The notes beneath the pieces were generated by a model that worked only from the letters and a program-made list of their open reading frames with translations, searched no databases and was not told the origin of the DNA. From Paenibacillus roseus (GTDB taxonomy: Bacteria; Bacillota; Bacilli; Paenibacillales; Paenibacillaceae), in NCBI RefSeq assembly GCF_016424485.1, contig NZ_JAELUP010000006.1:32859-96858 (forward strand): DNA of 64,000 bases. The letters are read 5' to 3'. Positions 35,270 to 43,191 of the stretch are shown one piece after another (within the stretch, counting starts at the first letter, position 1; every line of letters begins with the position of its first letter). Both the position numbers and the translations under genes were made by a program.

Positions 35270-35781
35270 TGCCATGTTCTGTGAACGACTCTGGAGAAGA
35301 TAAGGAAGTGATCGAATTGGCAGCAGGGAATCAGACTGAGGCAGCGTTGGAAGCTCATGCGAAGCTTCTCACGGACAATTATCGGAAATGGACGGGCAAG
35401 GAATTGGTACAGCTTGTTCCGGGAGAAAGCGTGAGAAAACAGCTTGATGACTCGCCTGGGATTATTTTGTCTCATGGAATAGAGACCGACCCGGTACTGA
35501 ATTATGGCAATCAGGCAGCGATGAGCTTGTGGGAGATGGACTGGGAGCAGTTCACAAGCACGCCGTCCCGATTGACCGCTGAACCAATGGAACGGGAGGA
35601 GCGCACCCGGTTTTTGGCTCAGGTGACGGAGCATGGCTATGTGAGCGACTATACTGGCATCCGGATTTCCAGTACCGGTCGACGCTTTTATATCAAGAAG
35701 GCGACGGTATGGAACTTGTTTGATGACACGGGTGTGTATCGCGGACAAGCGGCAGCTTTTACAGAATATGAATATATTTAA
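35269..35781 (+). CDS. MEKHLA-domain protein at the end of the thiamin operon
   Basis: Protein of about 170 residues whose body (YGNQAAMSLWEMDWEQFTSTPSRLTAEPMEREERTRFLAQVTEHGYVSDYTGIRISSTGRRFYIKKATVWNLFD) matches the MEKHLA domain, a PAS-like fold first named in plant HD-ZIP III factors and of unknown function in bacteria. The stop of thiD overlaps its ATG (TGATG) at 35269, but no clear ribosome site precedes that codon; GTG at 35308 or TTG at 35317, behind AAGGAAGTG, are real alternatives. Its place under the riboswitch hints at a thiamin-linked sensory or enzymatic role, which is inference only. Confidence 0.8.
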   Translation: MPCSVNDSGEDKEVIELAAGNQTEAALEAHAKLLTDNYRKWTGKELVQLVPGESVRKQLDDSPGIILSHGIETDPVLNYGNQAAMSLWEMDWEQFTSTPSRLTAEPMEREERTRFLAQVTEHGYVSDYTGIRISSTGRRFYIKKATVWNLFDDTGVYRGQAAAFTEYEYI

Positions 35782-35789
35782 TTGAAGCA

Positions 35790-35816
35790 AACGGTCCCGT
35801 TGAGGATCGTTTTTTT
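35790..35816 (+). terminator. Terminator of the thiamin operon
   Basis: AACGGTCC (35790-35797) pairs, with one G-U pair, with GGATCGTT (35804-35811), followed by T residues to 35816. Confidence 0.8.
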
Positions 35817-35949
35817 ATGCTTTGGGCGATAAATTTGCTGTTCAAATAAGGATGTTATCATTTAATGTCGAATAGTGGCAGAAATTACCCGTTTGGTCGT
35901 TTACAAAATAGAAATCATTGCTGTAAGCTGGTTACAGGGGGGACTGCAA

Positions 35950-38100
35950 GTGAACGTTGTTCGTACATTAAGGAAATATCTAGCTTCCAGCAAGCTGCTT
36001 TGCACCCTGTTTGTAGGTTGTATGATCATTGAGGTTGCTTATGCGGTTGCAGCGCCATTAAGCTTGAAGTTCCTCATAGACGAAGCTTTTACTCCTAAAA
36101 ATCTGCAAGCTTTTTTACTTATTTTAGGCATTTTGCTTGCAGGCGGCCTGATCAGCATACTTGCTGGAGTCGGGGGAGATAATGCGCTTGGCAGGGTAAG
36201 TGGAGAGGTCATTCGCAGACTGAGAACGGATTTATTCTATCATTTGCAAAAGCAGTCGCTGCCATTTTATGAACGTTACCGGATCGGCGATCTGGTGACA
36301 CGCTTCGGATCGGATATGGGGTCAATTGAGCGTGTGATCCGTGTTGGGAGCCCTTACCTGGTCAAAGAGGGCTTGAGTCTGCTGCTGGGATTGACGCTGT
36401 TGTTTATGCTGGAATGGAAGCTGACGCTGGTAATGCTTGGAGGCTCTCTGCTCATGTTTGCATTACCGAAGCTGCTGCAGCGCCGCGCCGAAGCGGATAA
36501 TGTGAAATACAAGGAAGCCCAGGAACGGTTCACCAATACAATCGATGAGATGGTCAAAGGACATAAGACGATTAGAGGGCTGCATCAGCAAGCCAGATTC
36601 CGGGAGCGTGCCCAAGGGCAAATTCAGGAGTTGTTTGGCTACGGTATGAAGCTGCACATGACAGGCTCGCTGATGGAACGACTGCCGCTTACTGCCCTGA
36701 TGCTATTAAACGGCGGAATGATTGGCTTTGGCGGTTATCTGATCTTTACGGACGGGATGAGCGTGGGGAGCTTCGTAGCCTTTTTTACGTTGTTCATGAC
36801 AGTCGGGCAATCGGTATCCAGTTTGTCCTTTCTTATTCCCAATCTGATAGAATCGGGCATCAGTTTTCGCCGCATTGGAGAGGTTCTGGATCAACAGCCC
36901 GATGTAGTGGAGCAGGAGCATCCGCTTGAGCTTGTCGGTGCAACGGCCTCCGTTCACATGGATCGGGTGACCTTCGGATACGCGGAGGGAGCTGATCAGT
37001 TGAAGGATATCAGCTTGCGGGTTGCGGCCGGAAACTATGAAGCTTTCGTTGGCCCAAGCGGCTCCGGGAAAAGCACGGCGCTTCAGTTGCTGGCGAGGCT
37101 GTATGACCCCGCGCAAGGGACAGTCTCGCTTAACGGAATTAATCTGCGTCAGGTCAGTGAGGCTTCATTGCGAAGAATGGCAGTGCTTGTCACACAGGAT
37201 ACCTTCCTGTTTAACACGACCATACGGGAAAATCTCGTCCTTGACAGGGAGGATGCTATAACGGATTCAGAGATGACGGAAGCGGCACGGATGGCCAGAA
37301 TTCATGATGTCATTACAGGCTGGCCGGAAGGATATGATACGCGTGTTCGTCATGAAGGCGGTTCAATGTCGGGCGGTGAGCGCCAGCGGCTAGCCATTGC
37401 AAGAGCGCTGTTGCGAAAGCCCGGACTGCTGCTGCTTGATGAGGTCACATCCGCACTGGACCCTGCGACCGAAGCAGACATGAATCAGTTGATTGGAAGC
37501 CTGCGCGACAGCCAGACGGTCATTTCGGTGACCCATCGGTTGTCCTCGGTCGTTCACGCAGATCGCATCCATGTATTTGAGGCTGGTCGGATTGCAGAAT
37601 CAGGCACGCACAAGGAATTGATGGCGCTGCGGGGACTATACTACAGTCTGTGGGAGAAGCAGCACGGCTTCAAGCTGTCGAACGACGGCCTGTATGCAAC
37701 CGTTGAAGCTGACCGGCTTGCCAGAATGCCTTTCTTTGAGGGGCTGGACCACTCCGTTCTGGAATCGGTGTCTTCGCTGTTTGCCACAGAAACATGCGAG
37801 GACGGTGAGAGCATTGTTCATGAGGGAGAAGAAGGCAGCAAGTTCTACCTCATTGTACGGGGAAGGTTTGAGGTCATCAAGCACATTCACAAGCAAGGGG
37901 AGCAGCGGGTAGCTGTTCTGCACGATGGCGACTATTTCGGTGAAATTGCCCTGATTAAAAACATCCCCCGGACAGCTACGGTTAAAGCGATAGGGCATGG
38001 CGTCATGCTGACAATCAGACGCGAAGCATTCCATCACTTGACATCGCGCTATCCGCAACTAATGGAAGCGCTGCAGCGTACGCTGTCGAAACGGATGTAA
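35950..38100 (+). CDS. ABC exporter fused to a cyclic-nucleotide-binding-type domain
   Basis: 716-residue fusion. Residues 1-310 are a six-helix exporter membrane domain, followed by an ATPase domain with Walker A GPSGSGKST (Lys374), signature MSGGERQRLAIARALL, Walker B LLLLDEVTSALD and H-loop VTHRLSS. The last 130 or so residues form a cNMP-binding fold (MPFFEGLDHSVLESVSSLF, then the phosphate-cassette motif GDYFGEIALIKNIPRTATVKA). It has no C39 peptidase domain. The start is GTG at 35950 behind GGGGGGAC; the longer frame to 35875 has no site. GNAT-like and small-peptide genes follow closely, so it may export their product. Ligand and substrate are unknown. Confidence 0.9.
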   Translation: MNVVRTLRKYLASSKLLCTLFVGCMIIEVAYAVAAPLSLKFLIDEAFTPKNLQAFLLILGILLAGGLISILAGVGGDNALGRVSGEVIRRLRTDLFYHLQKQSLPFYERYRIGDLVTRFGSDMGSIERVIRVGSPYLVKEGLSLLLGLTLLFMLEWKLTLVMLGGSLLMFALPKLLQRRAEADNVKYKEAQERFTNTIDEMVKGHKTIRGLHQQARFRERAQGQIQELFGYGMKLHMTGSLMERLPLTALMLLNGGMIGFGGYLIFTDGMSVGSFVAFFTLFMTVGQSVSSLSFLIPNLIESGISFRRIGEVLDQQPDVVEQEHPLELVGATASVHMDRVTFGYAEGADQLKDISLRVAAGNYEAFVGPSGSGKSTALQLLARLYDPAQGTVSLNGINLRQVSEASLRRMAVLVTQDTFLFNTTIRENLVLDREDAITDSEMTEAARMARIHDVITGWPEGYDTRVRHEGGSMSGGERQRLAIARALLRKPGLLLLDEVTSALDPATEADMNQLIGSLRDSQTVISVTHRLSSVVHADRIHVFEAGRIAESGTHKELMALRGLYYSLWEKQHGFKLSNDGLYATVEADRLARMPFFEGLDHSVLESVSSLFATETCEDGESIVHEGEEGSKFYLIVRGRFEVIKHIHKQGEQRVAVLHDGDYFGEIALIKNIPRTATVKAIGHGVMLTIRREAFHHLTSRYPQLMEALQRTLSKRM

Positions 38101-38126
38101 CGATGGAACAAGACAGGGGGGAGAAC

Positions 38127-38648
38127 GTGACCACAACGTGCAAACGATGCTTAAGCGATGATGAAATCTCGAGCGTCAGTCAATTTATATTGAAGAACAG
38201 ACGTGATCTACACCCGGCCTATACGACGCTGGATATGGTCGCTCTGTTGTATTCTTATATAACGGAGGGCAATCTCGTCTGTATTGTCGATGAGAATCAG
38301 CGCGTGCTGGGAGCATCGGCATACTATCTCGGGACTCGGGAGCGCAATTTCGAGGATAAGGAGATTGTGTTTGCTGATCTGGTAATCTGTGATCGTACAA
38401 TCAGAGGCAGCCGTCTATTCATGAAAGGATTCATCTATCTGATTGAACTGATTGTCGAGGAGCATCCGGAGGTGAGAGAAATTCAATTCTCCGCCTTGTC
38501 GGAAAATACATATGTTTGCAATCTGTATGCAAAGCTGGCGAACAAAAGCCATACTCGTGAGGGGTTAATTGGCGAGGAAACAGTTTTCTCGGAACAGGTC
38601 AGTACGCTGAAGACGGCTTTGAAGAAATTCCAGCGTGTTTCGTGGTAA
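38127..38648 (+). CDS. GNAT-like protein 1 of the peptide cassette
   Basis: 173-residue soluble protein with an N-acetyltransferase-like pattern: RVLGASAYYLGTRERNFEDKEIVFADLVICDRTIRGSRLFMKGFIYLIELIVEEHPEVREIQFSALSENTYVCNLYAKLANKS, where the strand-helix order and the ENTYVCNLYAKL end recall GNAT folds, although the classic acetyl-CoA R/QxxGxG/A loop is weak. It resembles the second GNAT-like gene at 38801. GTG at 38127 follows GGGGGGAG, better placed than the ATG at 38103. It lies 26 bp behind the ABC fusion. Enzymatic activity is inferred, not shown. Confidence 0.65.
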   Translation: MTTTCKRCLSDDEISSVSQFILKNRRDLHPAYTTLDMVALLYSYITEGNLVCIVDENQRVLGASAYYLGTRERNFEDKEIVFADLVICDRTIRGSRLFMKGFIYLIELIVEEHPEVREIQFSALSENTYVCNLYAKLANKSHTREGLIGEETVFSEQVSTLKTALKKFQRVSW

Positions 38649-38705
38649 GTTATGCACGCGCATCAAAATAACCCGGTTAATCACCTATAATGGAGGCACA
38701 TCAAC

Positions 38706-38801
38706 ATGATTCCAATAAAACCAACGATTGATAAACATTCATCCAAAGGAAGCGGCTTCGGAAGTCAGGCAAACGATTCCTTGCGCGCAACTGCAGCGTA
38801 A
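38706..38801 (+). CDS. 31-residue peptide gene between two GNAT-like genes
   Basis: Short but well-supported gene: GGAGG at 38692-38696 sits 9 bp before ATG 38706, and the stop TAA (38799-38801) shares its last base with the ATG of the next gene (TAATG), so the two are translationally coupled. The peptide opens MIPIKPTIDKHSS, has a glycine/serine core KGSGFGSQ and ends NDSLRATAA. It has no cysteine, no hydrophobic segment and no signal peptide. Candidates are a precursor of a modified, exported peptide, a signal peptide, or merely a leader controlling the next gene. No known family was recognised. Confidence 0.65.
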   Translation: MIPIKPTIDKHSSKGSGFGSQANDSLRATAA

Positions 38802-39310
38802 TGGATTTTTTATTTCGACCATGTGAGTTGGAGATGGACTTTGAGTCCTATGTCCAATTTTTGCTTGAACATCACCGGGAATTAAACTTGCCTTATCCAT
38901 TCGCCGTCAAGCTCAGCTTTGTGAGCAGCCCATTAGTAGCCGGCAAAGCCATGCTGATCTTCAGTGAGGAGCCTTATGAAATTGTAGGAGCAGCGGGGTT
39001 TGTTATCGGTACAGGAGCCAATCAATATGAAGACAAGCATGTATGCCAGATTGAGACCGTATTTATCCGTCAGGAATACCGGGTTGCTTCCTTGTTCTGG
39101 CAGAGTATGCGGGCGCTTGTTGAACTGATGAAGCAGGAAAATCCAGCAGTCCGTCAGGTGCAATTCTGGGCGTCTGCCGATCACAAGGAACAGGAGAGTC
39201 TATTCCGGAAATTTGCTTCATTGCCCGGCGCATCCAGAACCGTTGTGGAAGGTTTGGCGTTGTATCAGGTCCCTTATTCCGAACTGGAAGCCTACCTTGC
39301 ATGGATTTGA
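38801..39310 (+). CDS. GNAT-like protein 2 of the peptide cassette
   Basis: 169-residue protein, a divergent relative of the first GNAT-like protein in the cassette: compare YEIVGAAGFVIGTGANQYEDKHVCQIETVFIRQEYRVASLFWQSMRALVELMKQENPAVRQVQFWASADHKEQESLFRKFA with GASAYYLGTRERNFEDKEIVFADLVICDRTIRGSRLF in the other. The shared shape suggests an N-acyltransferase-like fold, though the cofactor loop is not canonical. It has no clear ribosome site; its ATG overlaps the stop of the 31-residue peptide gene, so ribosomes finishing the peptide probably re-initiate here. The substrate may be the peptide; this is inference. Confidence 0.65.
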   Translation: MDFLFRPCELEMDFESYVQFLLEHHRELNLPYPFAVKLSFVSSPLVAGKAMLIFSEEPYEIVGAAGFVIGTGANQYEDKHVCQIETVFIRQEYRVASLFWQSMRALVELMKQENPAVRQVQFWASADHKEQESLFRKFASLPGASRTVVEGLALYQVPYSELEAYLAWI

Positions 39311-39388
39311 TTTGTCAACTTGAAGGGTGTAAAGTTAGTAAAAGAATAAAATGGGGCAGGCGCTGCCCGGTAATGGAGATAGGGAAAT

Positions 39389-41482
39389 ATGGTTTTTAGT
39401 AAAAGCAAGCTTGTATCAAGCATCGGTTATATACTGCCGCTGCTACTACTGCCTTTTTTGACGATGACCATAACGGAGGTGGCCCATCGGTCCAGCTTTA
39501 CAAGCTTTTTTGCTTGGCTGGTTTTGCATCCTGGTCAATGGGCTTCCGGTTATTTGCTTGTTTTCGGGATCATGCTCATCCTGCTTCTGCTGCTGAAACG
39601 GATCTATTGGGCGTTCATCGTCCTTACTCTTGCGAGTGTAAGTATCGCCACGATCAGCAGAATGAAAATGAAGTATCGCGGCGAACCTCTGTTGCCTTGG
39701 GATCTTAAGCTCGGTGGAGAAGCGCTGGACGTGTCCACGTTCTTTTCCGCACAGGCTATCCTATATACACTGCTTCCGATAGTGATTGTCCTGGCCATTG
39801 GGGCTGTTATGGTGTGGAAGCTGCCTGCTCCGAACTATCGGCTAGCGCCAAGAATCATCCTTGCGATTGTCGGATTGACGCTGGTCGTCGGGATGTTCGG
39901 TGGTACGATGAAGGCGCGAAAGGTGTTCGCTCTAGAAGTGATTAACTGGGATCAGAGCATGAACTATGAACAGAACGGCATGCTGGTGGGATTTTTGCTA
40001 AGTGCCCAATATATGCAGGTTCAGGAGCCGAAGGAATACGCGCGTGCTGCAGTCGAAGCGATCCAGGGAACCAGTCCGAAGCCGGAACATGAAGCTCCCT
40101 CTGCACCTAATATTATTATGATTATGAGTGAGGCGTTCTGGGACCCGACAAGGCTTGAAAATGTTGCCTTCAGCCGGGACCCGTTGCAGTTCTTCCATAC
40201 GCTTCAGAAGGAATCGACAACCGGCAATCTGCTTGTTCCTGTCTACGGCGGCGGGACTGTCAACACGGAATTCGAAGCGTTGACCAGCCTGTCCACACAG
40301 TTATTGCCGGCAGGATCTATTGCCTATGCCAATTATGTGCGATCCCCGCAGGAATCGCTAGCCTCTATTCTGAAAAAACAAGGCTATGAGACGATGGCGA
40401 TTCATACGTACCACAACTGGTTTTACCGCCGGAATGAGGTGTATCGTCTGCTTGGCTTTGACCGTTTTATTAGCGGAGAGTTCTTCAGCAACCCGGAGAA
40501 AAGGAGCGGCTATATTGCGGATCAGGAAATGTCGCGGCGCATTATTGAAGAAGTGAAGAACACGGACAAGCCATCTTTTATCTATGCGGTGTCGATGGAG
40601 AATCACGGGCCTTACCGCCTGGGGAAAAACGAGGAGAATACGATCAAGGTGTCCGGCCTGAGCGAATCTTCCACGAATATATTGGAGACCTATATCCAGG
40701 CCCAAACCGATGTGGATGAGTCGCTGAAAATGCTGGTGGATGCTTTCAAGGATAACGATGAGCCGACAATTATTGTATTTTTCGGGGACCACCTGCCGAT
40801 GCTGGGGGAAGAGTACAGCGTTTATCGGGAAGCCGGATATTTCCAGGACAGCATCGACTATGATGATTATTTGAAAATGTACAATGTGCCGTTCATTATG
40901 TGGGACAATTTCTCCTCGGATCACAAGAAATATGATGATACGTATATCAGCGCCTTTCATCTGGCCCATCTGACCTTATCCAAGGCAGGAGCGAAAGGCA
41001 ATGAGCTGACCGATTATTTGAGCGGCATGTTCGATGAAGGAATGACTTTCCTCCCAAGAAAAGACTTCTATGCACAGGCGCATATTAATGAACAAACACT
41101 GGATCATTATACACTCCTTCAATATGACCGATTGTTTGGAGAAGGCTTTAGCTATCACGGAGAGCCTCCGGCAGCGAATGAGCAGTTCCAGATGGGCAGC
41201 GGACCGATTACGATCAGCAAGGCTGAGCGGATAGTGACAGCAGCGGAACCATTAGAGCCAAACCAGCAGTCCGGGCTGATTCGATTAACGGGAAGTCACT
41301 TTGTGTCTTCGGGCATCGTGTATATAAACGGCAAGCAAGCAGAGACAACGTTCGTCAGCAGCGAAGAAGTTCACGCCCAGCTGCCGGACAATACGAGTGG
41401 AACGCTGCGGATTTCCTACCAGGTGCTTGATTCGCTCAATCGAAAAATTGCAGAATCGGCATCGTTTGATTTTACGCCTTAA
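39389..41482 (+). CDS. LtaS-like sulfatase-family membrane enzyme
   Basis: 697-residue protein with about five N-terminal membrane helices (residues 10-180) and an extracellular alkaline-phosphatase/sulfatase-type domain. The nucleophile is probably Thr290 in YGGGTVNTEFEALTS; other metal motifs are PNIIMIMSEAFWDPTRL, SMENHGPY and FFGDHLPMLG. A C-terminal extension (about 600-697, GPITISKAERIV ... VYINGKQAETTFVSSEEVHAQLPDN) resembles an IPT/TIG-like beta domain, unusual for LtaS. Family members transfer glycerol-phosphate to build or modify lipoteichoic acid. It lies 78 bp behind the GNAT-like gene; membership in that cassette is uncertain. A terminator follows. Confidence 0.88.
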   Translation: MVFSKSKLVSSIGYILPLLLLPFLTMTITEVAHRSSFTSFFAWLVLHPGQWASGYLLVFGIMLILLLLLKRIYWAFIVLTLASVSIATISRMKMKYRGEPLLPWDLKLGGEALDVSTFFSAQAILYTLLPIVIVLAIGAVMVWKLPAPNYRLAPRIILAIVGLTLVVGMFGGTMKARKVFALEVINWDQSMNYEQNGMLVGFLLSAQYMQVQEPKEYARAAVEAIQGTSPKPEHEAPSAPNIIMIMSEAFWDPTRLENVAFSRDPLQFFHTLQKESTTGNLLVPVYGGGTVNTEFEALTSLSTQLLPAGSIAYANYVRSPQESLASILKKQGYETMAIHTYHNWFYRRNEVYRLLGFDRFISGEFFSNPEKRSGYIADQEMSRRIIEEVKNTDKPSFIYAVSMENHGPYRLGKNEENTIKVSGLSESSTNILETYIQAQTDVDESLKMLVDAFKDNDEPTIIVFFGDHLPMLGEEYSVYREAGYFQDSIDYDDYLKMYNVPFIMWDNFSSDHKKYDDTYISAFHLAHLTLSKAGAKGNELTDYLSGMFDEGMTFLPRKDFYAQAHINEQTLDHYTLLQYDRLFGEGFSYHGEPPAANEQFQMGSGPITISKAERIVTAAEPLEPNQQSGLIRLTGSHFVSSGIVYINGKQAETTFVSSEEVHAQLPDNTSGTLRISYQVLDSLNRKIAESASFDFTP

Positions 41483-41507
41483 ATATGAACTTAAGCATAC
41501 AAAAGGA

Positions 41508-41536
41508 CCTAGCGGTGATTTTCCCGCTAGGTTTTT
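41508..41536 (+). terminator. Terminator after the LtaS-like gene
   Basis: CCTAGCGG (41508-41515) pairs perfectly with CCGCTAGG (41524-41531), followed by five T residues. Confidence 0.9.
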
Positions 41537-41641
41537 CGTTTTGCTTCGAAACGAAGTTTGGCCAGCTAAAGGATGGCAAAGCCGTTTACACTTGCCGCTG
41601 GCTTTGCAGAAACCCGCGCTGCTGGATGGATGTGGAAAGTA

Positions 41642-42256
41642 TTACTGCAACAGTCCGGCAGCGCGGTAAGGCCCCTTGTTCATGACAAGGGAAAGCTGCT
41701 GGGCCATTGATGCTGGCGTGTAAGGGAGACCTTGCTCCAGCCAAGACAAGATAACAGCGGTATAGGCGCCGGTGATATAGGTTGTCAGCAATTCCCGGGA
41801 TATTACAAGGTTGTCCGCTATGGGGTGATTGGAGAAGATGCGGGCTTGGTAGAACTGCTGAATAATTCCGGACAAGCGCTGTCCACACAGTGGGACATGC
41901 CTCAGCATAACACGATAGAAGTCCGCTTGCCCGCTTATGTGCTCGAACAAGCGAATATAAAAGCGGATTTGGTCATTGCATTCCGTTGAATTGGTCTCCT
42001 GATCATTGGTACCGGCAGGGCGCATAATGTCTTTTTCGGCCAAGCTGAGCATTTCGTGGATGCACTGTTCAAGCAATTCCTCCTTGCCCTTATAATGATA
42101 ATAGAATGTGGATCGGTTCATTTCGGCACGATCTGTAATGTCTTGTATAGTAATTGCAGGATATCCTTTCTCCGCAATAAGCTGAAGGAAGGCATCACGA
42201 ATAAACTTGCCTGTTTGCCGGGTTCGCCGGTCTGATTTTATTTGCCTCTGCAACAT
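41642..42256 (-). CDS. TetR/AcrR-family regulator
   Basis: 204-residue repressor-type protein. The N-terminal helix-turn-helix is TRQTGKFIRDAFLQLIAEKGYPAITIQDITDRAEMNRSTFYYHYKGKEELLEQCI, textbook TetR. The C-terminal part (HISGQADFYRVMLRHVPLCGQRL ... YITGAYTAVILSWLEQGLPYTPASMAQQLSLVMNKG) resembles the TetR C-terminal domain of the DhaS/YcdC-like group. ATG at 42256 was chosen; GTG at 42262 or 42265 are also possible because the ribosome site is weak. The gene it controls is not evident: the sequence upstream is decayed. Confidence 0.9.
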   Translation of the reverse strand: MLQRQIKSDRRTRQTGKFIRDAFLQLIAEKGYPAITIQDITDRAEMNRSTFYYHYKGKEELLEQCIHEMLSLAEKDIMRPAGTNDQETNSTECNDQIRFYIRLFEHISGQADFYRVMLRHVPLCGQRLSGIIQQFYQARIFSNHPIADNLVISRELLTTYITGAYTAVILSWLEQGLPYTPASMAQQLSLVMNKGPYRAAGLLQ

Positions 42257-42511
42257 ATTCACCACTTTCAGTTAAGTTGACCGCTCGCCCGTCTAGTCTT
42301 ATGCTCTGCCGGTTCAGACAACAATGAAATCCATTTTGTATGCGCGGCATTTTGCCCTCCTAATAATTTCAATAGAAAGAGCAGATTGTTTCTTTTAGTA
42401 ATCAAAACCATCTTATAGGAAATGGGGGAGGAAAACAATGAGCTATAGGAAGGGGATGAGGGCAATATGTGCGGAGAGATTTGGACCAGCAAAGGGGAGA
42501 GATAGCAGAAT

Positions 42512-42803
42512 GAGGATGGGTTTCTCGTTGTTGAAGACGAAGCGGAGATTACGGAGTTGCTGCGATTGTATCTGGAGAAAGATTTCGATGTATTTGAAGC
42601 CTGTAGTCCAGGCCGGGAAGAAGAGTATTCCGTGATGATGCAAAGGGAATCGCGGGGAAAGCGAAAAGGCTGGGGTGGACGTCTCCGTAAAAATTTTCGA
42701 AGGTGTCGGGCACGTTTTTCAAATTCTCGGAGAGTTCTCGCCGGAAGGAAAAGAAGCTTATGCGGATATGGCCGCATTTTTAAAGAAGCATATGGAGCCT
42801 TGA
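42512..42803 (+). pseudogene. Fused fragments of a response regulator and an alpha/beta hydrolase
   Basis: Two unrelated gene pieces lie side by side. From about 42512 the frame reads DGFLVVEDEAEITELLRLYLEKDFDVFEA, the first 30 or so residues of a response-regulator receiver domain. From 42639 another frame reads ESEKAGVDVSVKIFEGVGHVFQILGEFSPEGKEAYADMAAFLKKHMEP and stops at 42803; this looks like the last 45 or so residues of a dienelactone-hydrolase/alpha-beta hydrolase, with GVGH as the region of its catalytic histidine. Neither piece has the rest of its gene. It is a deletion scar. Confidence 0.7.
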
Positions 42804-42824
42804 TTCTGTTGCTGGCATAAAGAA

Positions 42825-42872
42825 AAAGATCGCCCGGCCTGGCCTGCGTGACCAGGCTGCCGGCGATCTTTT
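42825..42872. terminator. Bidirectional terminator
   Basis: AAAGATCGCC (42825-42834) pairs perfectly with GGCGATCTTT (42862-42871), with inner GCCTGG/CCAGGC pairing. T runs follow on both strands. It still separates the decayed region from the minus-strand genes to its right. Confidence 0.88.
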
Positions 42873-42932
42873 GCAATCATTCAGAAGACGGCAGGGGCCT
42901 GCCTGACTCTGTACAAAATCATCAAGTTCAGA

Positions 42933-43034
42933 CTACTCGCCGTCCTGCTCATCAAATCGTATAACCTGCCGACCGCCATAAACGATAATGACAGCTCCTA
43001 CGACCATCATCAAAACAATCAAAGTTGCGTACAA
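42933..43034 (-). CDS. 33-residue single-span membrane peptide
   Basis: On the minus strand a GGGAGG site lies 7 bp before TTG at 43034. The frame encodes one hydrophobic helix, YATLIVLMMVVGAVIIVYGG, followed by a charged tail RQVIRFDEQDGE and a TAG stop. Good ribosome site, helix plus polar tail and a downstream terminator support a real gene. It begins about 160 bp downstream of the DUF3891 gene end. The function is unknown; it could stabilise a membrane protein. Confidence 0.5.
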   Translation of the reverse strand: MYATLIVLMMVVGAVIIVYGGRQVIRFDEQDGE

Positions 43035-43191
43035 GGCATTACCTCCCTACATCAAATTCCATCTGATTCCTTCTCCAGAAAACCATGTGTCTGCTTGCTT
43101 CCTATTACCAGCATATCGTATAAAGGAGGGAGTGTAAAATGAACATTCTGAAAATTTTCCCAAAGGTTTGTCTTTCAATTGTGAATATCCG

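Noticed and set aside
38686..38691. TATAAT directly before the GGAGG of the 31-residue peptide gene
   Set aside because: A transcript from it would begin at or after the ribosome site, so it cannot serve as the promoter of the peptide gene; no good -35 is present either.
42268..42876. 202-codon open frame on the minus strand beside the TetR gene
   Set aside because: It lies opposite the response-regulator/hydrolase remnants, has no ribosome site and no recognisable protein features.
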